Shown: one piece after another, positions 23,956 to 36,800 of the stretch | How the letters are laid out: every line of letters starts with the position of its first letter | Position numbering within the stretch: position 1 is the first letter of the stretch | From: Adineta vaga | Taxonomy: Eukaryota > Rotifera | Assembly: GCA_021613535.1 (NCBI GenBank) | Contig: CP075494.1 | Span: 13,516,001-13,580,000, forward strand | DNA length: 64,000 nt | Reading direction: 5' to 3' | Program-made: the position numbers and the translations under genes | Notes under the pieces: generated by a model | The model's database searches: none | The model's input: only the letters and a program-made list of their open reading frames with translations | Told to the model about the DNA's origin: nothing

Positions 23956-24875
23956 AAACTTTTTTTTCTAGTTGAAAGATAAATATCAGTTCATCCAGTA
24001 AATGTGTTGACACTCAATTGATTTTTGTACATCACAAAAGAATAGATTAACATCATGTATTGAAGATAAAACATCTCTTATATAATTGTCTGTTGTAGTT
24101 GTAATCAATCTATTCTTCATTTGGATTTGTTGCCTTTATCAGATGAAAGATAATATTATTATTCTCTTCTCATTTTTAATTTCTTTTTCTTATATATTAA
24201 ATCCATATCTAATAGATTCAAATAATAGAAAATTAATTAGATCTCTTATCAATATTTAAGTATAATGGTTATTCTTATTTTCATATAAATTTGCCCTTAT
24301 TGACATCATCCATGAAGGAAAAAGACAGTAATATCTATCAGCAAAATTTCCTCTTACTATTCTTTCCTAGAAAAAAAAAATTCTTCGTCTATATGGATTC
24401 TTTTGTTCCACGCCTACTTTCCTTCTATGTTGTGTACGTATATACATATCGGTCATCATCAACATCATCCTTCGCATCTCTACGATATCAACATTAACTA
24501 AAAGAAAGGAAAGAAGAAAAATCGAAGCAAACATGGATATCCAAAAAAAAAAGAAGAAAGAATGTTTTTTCTCAACCTATGACTTTGCAATACTTCTCAG
24601 AAGGATAACGTTCTGTTTCTTTCTCCCAAATTCTCGTCGTTGTTGATTTGTCTTCCTATGATTATATCATCTGTACAGCTGCCTACCAATGACCAAGTAA
24701 ACATGAAGTTTGTCTATCTGTTTTTCAAGCAACATTTGTAGTATTGGGAGATAATAGACAACATTTTCTTTTTCTGTATCTTGCTGCGTTCTATATTCAT
24801 CATCAACATCATACTTAGCTATACAGTCTTGGTATTTGTTTTGCTTATTCATCGAAGTATCGTTTTTCAAATCAA
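23956..24875. other. Unresolved gap inside the Ig locus
   Basis: 920 bp without a recognisable exon, unusually long for this locus. It contains a TATAAAT at 24284-24290 and several pyrimidine-rich stretches. Acceptors that could feed the next open frame end at 24818, 24826 and 24857; they are phase 0, phase 2 and phase 0, while the upstream exon ends in phase 1. An unseen small exon or an internal promoter would explain this. Confidence 0.5.
24284..24290 (+). promoter_or_regulatory. TATA-like element, possible internal promoter
   Basis: TATAAAT in a locally unique stretch about 590 bases upstream of the first Met of the next coding block. It is the only strong TATA-like match noticed in this gap, but such matches are common in AT-rich DNA. 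Confidence 0.2.
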
Positions 24876-27800
24876 ATGGCATTCAATGACGAACGTATAC
24901 CAAAATTTGTTCATGTCGATGATGAAAATAGATTTCAAAGTAATGATTTAATTTTATTTGGTTTCGAACAAGAATTAAAATCGATTACTGTACGTCATGG
25001 TGAATCAGCACGATTTGAAGCAAAAATACATTTAAAATCAACATCATCCAATATTCAAATTGATCGATCTATATTAATAATTGAATGGCGTTTAAATGAT
25101 ATACCATTAATTAATGATGAGAAATCACGATATCGTTTTGATTCAATACCAGAAGAAAATCTCTATTGGATGGACATTCGACAATGTGAACAAGAAGATG
25201 AAGGAGTTTATACGATCTATATTAGTTATGATCATGGAAAATTTCATGAGGAATCGAGCGCTTATCTCTTTGTTGATAGTGAGTTTATATGAAGAAAAAA
25301 TGTTTTTCATTTAGAAAGAATAGATTGATCTGTTGTTAATTAATTGATTTTCAATGTATATAATTGAAAACGATCAATTATTTATCCATTATGTTTGTTA
25401 TTCTTTTTTTTTTCTTTCTTCGTTCTGAGAATCCAAGAAAGATAGAAAATTCTTATAATTATAATTGATTAAATCATTGATATTTTGTTGTGTTTTTTTA
25501 TAGGCTTTATTACTGAAAAGGAGGAGCAACCTGATCAATTAAGCCAACAAGGATTAACTGCCGATGATACGTGGTTTTCTGCCACATCACTTGATCGTTT
25601 TATTCCACCAACAATCACACGACCTCTTCTATCAACTTATCGATGTCATTCGAAAACGAAATTACAACTTCAAGTGGAATATTTTTCTCCATCTATTCAG
25701 TGTCATTGTAGATGGCAAGTACAATATTTAAATGATACTACACCAGGACCCGTACAGAACGGCTCAATAATTAATACAAATTATTCATCAACATTAACAA
25801 TTCATTCAATGACGCCTGAATTACAAGGTACATACACATTTTATTTGGAAAATGTCTATGGAAATGCAATGACACAAACCCATGTTATTGTTGATAAGGA
25901 TTCTAGTGATGACGAATTAGGTAAAGTAGAAAAACAACAATATATCATTTTTCTTCTTCTTTTTTTCCTATCAATAACATTTTAGAATACCAAGAAGTAC
26001 CTGAAGAACCACTATTGAAAAAGCAATATGTTGATGACGATAGTCATCTTCCAATTCATGTTCTTAGTGGAGATACAGAAAATCTTATTATTCATACTGA
26101 ACGTACTCCACAAGTAATGAATTTATTTGTACTATATTTGATTTTTGATTATTATCTATGTAGATTACACGAGATATATCAAGCGAACAAAATTTACAAC
26201 TTCAACCTGGTGACAAAATTGAAATTGAAGATATTAGTATGACAGTTCAATTTAATAAACAACAACAACAACAATTAAAATCTGTAAGTAAAGTGTTAAT
26301 TGAATATGTCAGAAGATTATATAGTAGTCTCCAATAATCTCATGTTTTCTTTTTAAGGAATATGACCAAAATCAATTCCAATTACCAACGACATCAACCA
26401 TTACTGACTCTGTTCAGAGAATTATTCGGGAGGATATTCCGCAAACAACTACAACTACTATTACAACTGAAGAAACAGATATGTTTTCTTTACCATCATC
26501 TACTACATTAGATCAAACTTTGAGTGGTGTTGCACAGTGGTCTCAATTATTTTCGGATAATAATATGCTTCCGTCAATTACAACAGCATTACTACCTAAT
26601 CGTGCCTCACAAATTTCGAATTTATCTCCATCCGCTAATGTATATGAAGAGGAACAATATGTTATGCATCCTGTTGACCAACGTTTAGCAATCAACTCTT
26701 CTGGAACATCTAGTAAAGCTAATACTATTCAACAAGCAACTGTTGAATCAGGTGTACAATCATTCGATGAAGCAGCTCAAGAAACATCTGTCAATATTAG
26801 TCATATACGTCAACAACAATCTGGAGGTGTTAAACGCACAGCTATATCAATTTCGCAACCGAGCACTACGACAGATTTTCCGCTATTAGATGAAACTGCT
26901 ATTCAACTCGATCAGATTCATCGTCCTACTGCAACAGAATCTGTGCAATATATTGCACCAATCGATATAATTCCATCAACTGGTACCATTGTTAGAACAA
27001 CTACTGCTTTAGGTGAAGAAGAATTGCCCCAAGAAACTTCTATGAATATTAGTCAACTTCGTCAACCAATCGCACAAAGCTTCCCTACACAACAGCAAGT
27101 ACCTATTAATCTTCAACCACGTATTGGTTCTATTCGTATGACTACATCAACGCTTAGTCAAGAAGAACTATCTCATGAAACAGCAATTCGTATCAATCAG
27201 ATACGACAACAGTATCCACAGGCGACCAAACAACAAGTTTTATCTATACTTCAACAATCTTTTGCCGTTACCGAACCGATACTTGAAGAAGCTGCTCTTC
27301 ATCTCGACCAAATTCAACGTACTGAAGCACTGAAAAATGTTCAATACAAATCATCTACTGATATACAGCCATCGATTGCAACCTTCCACACTACACAATC
27401 GGCATTAGGAGCCGACGAAGCATCTCAAGAAACATCACTCAATATATCTCAAATACGACAACCAACTGCTAAACAATTACCAACACACGAAACTCCCAAA
27501 CATCAAGCGTCACTTGTCATACAACCCAGTATTGCAACCGATGCGCCAATTTTTGATCAAACTTCCCTAATAGCTAATCAAACACAACAACCTGTCAAAT
27601 CACAAACAGTTCAAGATCAAGTGTCCGCTCAACTTCCAAATACGGCAGCTACGATTTTCAAAACAGCCTCCGCTTTCGCACAAGACGATTTTCCACAAGA
27701 TACTGCAGTTAACGTTAATCAATTACGTCAACCAGCTGCACAAACTATACCTGCATTAGAACAACCACTAGTAACAGATGAACGTCCAACAGCCACCGGT

Positions 27801-30800
27801 ACTATCATGAAGACAACATCAGCTCTAGGTCAAGACGATCTGCCACAAGATACTGCAGTTAACGTTAATCAATTACGACAACCAACTGCACAAACTATTC
27901 CTGCAGTACCTTCAGTCGAACAACCAAGTGTGGTTGTACCAATTCAGCGAATTGAACAACCACTAGTAACAGAAGAACGTCAAACAACCACCGGTACTAT
28001 CATGAAGACAACATCAGCTCTAGGTCAAGAAGATCTCCCACAAGATACTGCAGTTAACGTTAATCAATTACGACAACCAACTGCACAAACTATTCCTGCA
28101 GTACCTTCAGTCGAACAACCAAGTGTGGTTGTACCAATTCAGCGAATTGAACAACCACTAGTAACAGAAGAACGTCAAACAACCACCGGTACTATCATGA
28201 AGACAACATCAGCTCTAGGTCAAGAAGATCTCCCACAAGATACTGCAGTTAACGTTAATCAATTACGACAACCAACTGCACAAACTATTCCTGCAGTACC
28301 TTCAGTCGAAGAACCAGGTGTTGCTTTACCAGTTCAGCGAATTGAACAACCGGTATTAACAGATGAACGTCAAACAGCCACCGGTACTATCATGAAGACA
28401 ACATCAGCTCTAGGTCAAGACGATCTGCCACAAGATACTGCAGTTAACGTTAATCAATTACGACAACCAACTGCACAAACTATTCCTGCAGTACCTTCAG
28501 TCGAACAACCAGGTGTTGCTGTACCAGTTCAGCGAATTGAACAACCGGTATTAACAGATGAACGTCAAACAGCCACCGGTACTATCATGAAGACAACATC
28601 AGCTCTAGGTCAAGACGATCTGCCACAAGATACTGCAGTTAACGTTAATCAATTACGACAACCAACTGCACAAACTATTCCTGCAGTACCTTCAGTCGAA
28701 CAACCAGGTGTTGCTGTACCAGTTCAGCGAATTGAACAACCGGTATTAACAGATGAACGTCAAACAGCCACCGGTACTATCATGAAGACAACATCAGCCT
28801 TGAGTCAGGAAGACCTACCACAAGATACTGCAGTTAATGTTAATCAATTACGAGAACCAACTGCACAAACTATTCCTGCAGTACCTTCAGTCGAACAACC
28901 AAGTGTGGTTGTACCAATTCAACGAATTGAACAACCAGTAGTAACAGATGAACGTCAAACAACCACCGGTACCATCATGAAGACAACATCAGCTTTAGGC
29001 CAGGAAGACCTACCACAAGATACTGCAGTTAATGTTAATCAATTACGACAACCAACTGCACAAACTATACCTGCAGTACCTTCAGTCGAACAACCAGGTG
29101 TTGCTGTACCAGTTCAGCGAATTGAACAACCGATATTAACAGATGAACGTCAAACAGCCACCGGTACTATCATGAAGACAACATCAGCCTTGAGTCAGGA
29201 AGACCTACCACAAGATACTGCAGTTAATGTTAATCAATTACGACAACCAACTGCACAAACTATTCCTGCAGTACCTTCAGTCGAACAACCAGGTGTTGCT
29301 GTACCAGTTCAGCGAATTGAACAACCGATATTAACAGATGAACGTCAAACAGCCACCGGTACTATCATGAAGACAACATCAGCCTTGAGTCAGGAAGACC
29401 TACCACAAGATACTGCAGTTAATGTTAATCAATTACGACAACCAACTGCACAAACTATTCCTGCAGTACCTTCAGTCGAACAACCAGGTGTTGCTGTACC
29501 AGTTCAGCGAATTGAACAACCGGTATTAACAGATGAACGTCAAACAGCCACCGGTACCATCATGAATACGTCATCAGCTCTAGGTCAAGAAGATCTACCA
29601 CAAGATACCGCAGTTAACCTCAGTCAATTACGACAACCAACTGCACAAACTATTCCTGCAGTACCTTCAGTCGAACAACCAAGTGTGGTTGTACCAATTC
29701 AACGAATTGAACAACCAGTAGTAACAGATGAACGTCAAACAACCACCGGTACCATCATGAAGACAACATCAGCTTTAGGCCAGGAAGACCTACCACAAGA
29801 TACTGCAGTTAATGTTAATCAATTACGACAACCAACTGCACAAACTATTCCTGCAGTACCTTCAGTCGAACAACCAGGTGTTGCTGTACCAGTTCAGCGA
29901 ATTGAACAACCGATATTAACAGATGAACGTCAAACAGCCACCGGTACTATCATGAAGACAACATCAGCCTTGAGTCAGGAAGACCTACCACAAGATACTG
30001 CAGTTAATGTTAATCAATTACGACAACCAACTGCACAAACTATTCCTGCAGTACCTTCAGTCGAACAACCAGGTGTTGCTGTACCAGTTCAGCGAATTGA
30101 ACAACCGATATTAACAGATGAACGTCAAACAGCCACCGGTACTATCATGAAGACAACATCAGCCTTGAGTCAGGAAGACCTACCACAAGATACTGCAGTT
30201 AATGTTAATCAATTACGACAACCAACTGCACAAACTATTCCTGCAGTACCTTCAGTCGAACAACCAGGTGTTGCTGTACCAGTTCAGCGAATTGAACAAC
30301 CGGTATTAACAGATGAACGTCAAACAGCCACCGGTACCATCATGAATACGTCATCAGCTCTAGGTCAAGAAGATCTACCACAAGATACCGCAGTTAACCT
30401 CAGTCAATTACGACAACCAACTGCACAAACTATTCCTGCAGTACCTTCAGTCGAACAACCAAGTGTGGTTGTACCAATTCAACGAATTGAACAACCAGTA
30501 GTAACAGATGAACGTCAAACAACCACCGGTACCATCATGAAGACAACATCAGCTTTAGGCCAGGAAGACCTACCACAAGATACTGCAGTTAATGTTAATC
30601 AATTACGACAACCAACTGCACAAACTATTCCTGCAGTACCTTCAGTCGAACAACCAGGTGTTGCTGTACCAGTTCAGCGAATTGAACAACCGATATTAAC
30701 AGATGAACGTCAAACAGCCACCGGTACTATCATGAAGACAACATCAGCCTTGAGTCAGGAAGACCTACCACAAGATACTGCAGTTAATGTTAATCAATTA

Positions 30801-33800
30801 CGACAACCAACTGCACAAACTATTCCTGCAGTACCTTCAGTCGAACAACCAGGTGTTGCTGTACCAGTTCAGCGAATTGAACAACCGGTATTAACAGATG
30901 AACGTCAAACAGCCACCGGTACCATCATGAATACGTCATCAGCTCTAGGTCAAGAAGATCTACCACAAGATACCGCAGTTAACCTCAGTCAATTACGACA
31001 ACCAACTGCACAAACTATTCCTGCAGTACCTTCAGTCGAACAACCAAGTGTGGTTGTACCAATTCAACGAATTGAACAACCAGTAGTAACAGATGAACGT
31101 CAAACAACCACCGGTACCATCATGAAGACAACATCAGCTTTAGGCCAGGAAGACCTACCACAAGATACTGCAGTTAATGTTAATCAATTACGACAACCAA
31201 CTGCACAAACTATTCCTGCAGTACCTTCAGTCGAACAACCAGGTGTTGCTGTACCAGTTCAGCGAATTGAACAACCGGTATTAACAGATGAACGTCAAAC
31301 AGCCACCGGTACCATCATGAATACGTCATCAGCTCTAGGTCAAGAAGATCTACCACAAGATACCGCAGTTAACCTCAGTCAATTACGACAACCAACTGCA
31401 CAAACTATTCCTGCAGTACCTTCAGTCGAACAACCAGGTGTTGCTGTACCAGTTCAGCGAATTGAACAACCGATATTAACAGATGAACGTCAAACAACCA
31501 CCGGTACCATCATGAAGACAACATCAGCTTTAGGCCAGGAAGACCTACCACAAGATACTGCAGTTAATGTTAATCAATTACGACAACCAACTGCACAAAC
31601 TATTCCTGCAGTACCTTCAGTCGAACAACCAGGTGTTGCTGTACCAGTTCAGCGAATTGAACAACCGATATTAACAGATGAACGTCAAACAGCCACCGGT
31701 ACTATCATGAAGACAACATCAGCCTTGAGTCAGGAAGACCTACCACAAGATACTGCAGTTAATGTTAATCAATTACGACAACCAACTGCACAAACTATTC
31801 CTGCAGTACCTTCAGTCGAACAACCAAGTGTGGTTGTACCAATTCAACGAATTGAACAACCAGTAGTAACAGATGAACGTCAAACAACCACCGGTACCAT
31901 CATGAAGACAACATCAGCTTTAGGCCAGGAAGACCTACCACAAGATACTGCAGTTAATGTTAATCAATTACGACAACCAACTGCACAAACTATACCTGCA
32001 GTACCTTCAGTCGAACAACCAGGTGTTGCTGTACCAGTTCAGCGAATTGAACAACCGGTATTAACAGATGAACGTCAAACAGCCACCGGTACCATCATGA
32101 ATACGTCATCAGCTCTAGGTCAAGAAGATCTACCACAAGATACCGCAGTTAACCTCAGTCAATTACGACAACCAACTGCACAAACTATTCCTGCAGTACC
32201 TTCAGTCGAACAACCAAGTGTGGTTGTACCAATTCAACGAATTGAACAACCAGTAGTAACAGAAGAACGTCAAACAACCACCGGTACCATCATGAAGACG
32301 TCATCAGCTCTAGGTCAAGAAGATCTACCACAAGATACTGCAGTTAATGTTAATCATTTACGTCAACCAACTTCAAAAATGATTACTGGAGTATCTAGAA
32401 TTGAACAGCAAGGGTCAGAAGTTGAACAGCCAGCCATTACTGTTGATATGCCAGTTAGGGAAGAAACACGTAATGTTATCGAGGGAAATCGTGCTCTGTT
32501 CGTAGAAGAAGCATCCCCGTATAGTACTACTACGGATACTGAACGAACAACCGGCGTAACTTCTTCTTCATGGGATGTGACTAGTTCAAGTTATGATCAG
32601 GATCAGCATACACAAGTCGTACAATCATCTGAATACGAAGTATCAACTGATTTGAAAGAATCATCAGGGTTTTTACATAGCAATGTGTCAGCATTAGCAA
32701 GTGACGTTGAATATGATATCAATATATCCACTAGCATTGAGGGCTACCAGCAACAACACGGATACAAATCGCAACGACCAACTGTTGTTCAAAGTCCTAC
32801 ATCACTGGTGGAAAGCGAAGAACATACTCAGTCTACTACAGTAAATCAACGTCGACAAATGGTTCCATCTGTTCAAAAAGAAGAAGAAAGAAAAGAAAAA
32901 CAAATAGAAGATGAAGAAATGTCACAGAAAGAGAAATCGATTTCACCTGAACCGTCGATGAATATTGACGAAGTTATTGAGACAATTCGTTTAGAAGATG
33001 AATTACTGGAACCTAAAAAGCCATTTATTGCAGATATTCCAGTACTAACCGAGGAAGAGACGTCTCTATCTATTGTATCAGTTGTTGATGTTTTGCCTAC
33101 AATCAATGAAATACCTCAAACTATCAGTGAAGAAATATCAATGCGAATTAATCAACTCGAAACTGTTCCTTCCGATCAAGTTGTCGATGAAGAACTGCCA
33201 GCAAACGGTACGGTTCCAACTTCATCAACGCAAAATCAATCAGATCAAGTTTCATCGGGATCAGAAGGCACACTAATGTCTACTACTATAGAGAAAGAAT
33301 CATCAACACCTTTAGTACAGAACATTGAAGAAGCGTCTGCGATCAAAATAAGCAAAGTGGTTGATTATATCGAAATACCAGCATCAAAAACGGATTCGAA
33401 TGAGCACAAACCTGAAGCAATAATTATTACTGAAGAAATAAAACCAGCTGATAAGATTACGCCAGCCGAAGGTATGTTCGTTAAACGTATTAGTTTTCTT
33501 CTGACAAAAATAAATAATTTTTACATATGTTTAGACGTCTCAAAACAAATTACAGATTCATCTGAAATTAGACGTTCAACTGCCGAATTAAAACCAGAAA
33601 CATTTCAACAAATACAGAGTATGATATTAAATGACTTCATTTTTATTATGAAAAACAAACACACTCTCTTATTTTAGCTCCTGACACGATTGACAAACTT
33701 ACTCCGCAATCTGCAACCCAACAAATCGAAGGACTTTCCGAAACTACTACCGATATATTATCAGTACCTATCGAATCAAACTTGTTACCCTTAGCCACAA

Positions 33801-36800
33801 TGCCAGATGACACATTCGTTGCAGATAATCAAGTTCAACCTGAGAAAATTGTACAAGAAGTTCTTACGGCAGCCTTTGAACATGCTGATGCTCCTCATGT
33901 TGAAAAAATTTTAGAAACTATATCAACACTTACGTCAGCTACACCAGAAACAACGGTCGACACTTATATTCAATCAAAAGATACTGCTACTGAAGAAACT
34001 ATCGAAAAAACCCAATTGATTGAAACGGCCACCGCAATTCTCGAATCTAATCTAGCCGAAAAAACAATTAATATGACATCACATATACAAGAAACCAGTC
34101 AACTGATTCAACCAACAGTTACACTCGCTCAAGCTGAAAAATTACAACATGAAGCGGCAGTCGAGTATAAAAGTGATCAACTTTCGTCATCAACAATTGA
34201 TTTTACTTTAAGCTCTGAAAACATTACCGAACAACCACCAACATCGACTGCACATACGGTAGAGCAACCGACTGAAACACAGCCAACAATCACATTTGAA
34301 CAAACCGTACACTCCGACCTAGCTCAACCAGCCAACACAGCTGAACAATCATTAGAATCAACTCAAAAATTCACATCAACATTCTTCACATCTTCAACCG
34401 AACAACCGTCCGTCACAAACACTCAGCAACAATCAAAAACATCAGAAACTATACCTGACACGACACCTATCCCTACTCTACAACAATCTCAACAAGTACT
34501 CTTACAGCAAAAACAACAAGAGTCTATTCAAACTGAACAGCATCAGACAGAATTGATATCCGATATACCACTAGACAAAGAACGACAAATCTCACCAATA
34601 CAGCAAACCAAAAAACAAGAACATAATACCGACACAGACAAACTAGAACCGGTGCAACAAGTTCCGCAGTCAAAAGAACTTCCGCGAGAATCACAACTCA
34701 ATGAAGCAAAACTCCCAGAACAAAACAAACACGTTGCTGAAGCCAAGAATTCCCAACCGGAGAAACCTACAGCCGAAGCACAAACAGTTCAACCAGAAAA
34801 ACAAATAGCTCAAGCTCAACAGGTCACACCAGCCACGGAAACTCCTACGGTTGAACACCAAAAACAAACAACTGAAACTGAGAATCTTCAAAAAGAGAAT
34901 CAAGTTGCCCATGCTCAAAATATCCCACAAGAAAATCCAACAGCCACAATACAACAATTTCAACAAGAAAAACCAACAGCTGAACCTCAGAAGCACGGAC
35001 AAGAGAAACAAACAGAAGAAGCACACAGACTTCCAGAAGAGAAAAACGTTACGGAAACTCGAACAGCGGCAGAAGAGAAACAAACATCGCAAGCTCAACA
35101 AGTTCAGCAACAAAATCAAGCCATTACATCAGGCATCACCGAACAAGAGAAACAAGTAACTGCAGATAAAAAAGCCGAAGAAGCTAATTTGGTCTTCCAA
35201 GCTGCACAAGAAAAGAAAGCTGAACAAGAGAAACAAGTAGCCGAAGCCAAACAAGCAGAAGAACAAAAGAAGGAAGCTGAAGCTCAGAAGGTGGAAGAAG
35301 CTAAACTTGCTAAACAAGCTGAACAAGAGAAACAAGTAGCCGAAGCCAAACAAGCAGAAGCAAAGAAGGCAGCTGAAGCTCAGAAGGTGGAAGAAGCTAA
35401 ACTTGCTAAACAAGCTGAACAAGAGACACAAGTAGCCGAAGCCAAACAAGCAGAAGAACAAAAGAAGGCAGCTGAAGCTAAACTCGCAACTGAATCGAAG
35501 AAAGCTGAACAAGAGAAACAAGTAACTTCAGATAAAAAAGCCGAAGAAGCTAATCAGGTCTTACAAGCTGCACAAGAAAAGAAAGCTGACCAAGAGAAGC
35601 ACGTAATCGAAGCCAAACAAGCAGAAGAACAAAAGAAGGCAGCTGAAGCTATGAAGGTGGAGGAAGCTAAACTTGCTAAACAAGCTGAACAAGAAAAGAA
35701 AGCAGAAGAAGCCAAACAAGCTGAACAAGAAAAGAAAGCACAAGAAGCCAAACAAGCCGCTGAAGAAAAGAAGGCTGCGGATGCTAAGAAAGCTGAAGAA
35801 GCTAAACTGGCCTTACAAGCTGAACAAGAAAAGAAAGCAGAAGAAGCCAAACAAGCTGCCGAAGCGAAGAAAGCTGAACAAGAAAAGAAAGCGCAAGAAG
35901 CCAAACAAGCCGCTGAAGAAAAGAAGGCTGCGGATGCTAAGAAAGCTGAAGAAGCTAATCAGGTCTTACAAGCTGCACAAGAAAAGAAAGCTGAACAAGA
36001 GAAGCACGTAATCGAAGCCAAACAAGCAGAAGAACAAAAGAAGGCAGCTGAAGCTATGAAGGTGGAGGAAGCTAAACTTGCTAAACAAGCTGAACAAGAA
36101 AAGAAAGCACAGGAAGCCAAAGAAGCGGCTGAAGCCAAGAAAGCTGAACAAGAAAAGAAAGCGCAAGAAGCCAAACAAGCCGCTGAAGAAAAGAAGGCAG
36201 CGGATGCTAAAAAGGCTGAAGAAGCTAAACTGGCCTTACAAGCTGAACAAGAAAATAAAGCACAGGAAGCCAAAGAAGCGGCTGAAGCCAAGAAAGCTGA
36301 ACAAGAAAAGAAAGCGCAAGAAGCCAAACAAGCCGCTGAAGAAAAGAAGGCTGCGGATGCTAAGAAAGCTGAAGAAGCTAATCAGGTCTTACAAGCTGCA
36401 CAAGAAAAGAAAGCTGAACAAGAGAAGCACGTAATCGAAGCCAAACAAGCAGAAGAACAAAAGAAGGCAGCTGAAGCTATGAAGGTGGAGGAAGCTAAAC
36501 TTGCTAAACAAGCTGAACAAGAAAAGAAAGCACAGGAAGCCAAAGAAGCGGCTGAAGCCAAGAAAGCTGAACAAGAAAAGAAAGCGCAAGAAGCCAAACA
36601 AGCCGCTGAAGAAAAGAAGGCAGCGGATGCTAAAAAGGCTGAAGAAGCTAAACTGGCCTTACAAGCTGAACAAGAAAATAAAGCACAGGAAGCCAAAGAA
36701 GCGGCTGAAGCCAAGAAAGCTGAACAAGAAAAGAAAGCGCAAGAAGCCAAACAAGCCGCTGAAGAAAAGAAGGCAGCGGATGCTAAGAAAGCTGAAGAAG

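Noticed and set aside
24291-24497. Open frame in the 23.9-24.9 kb gap as a bridging exon
   Set aside because: No proper acceptor/donor pair gives the phase change needed, and the product is low complexity.
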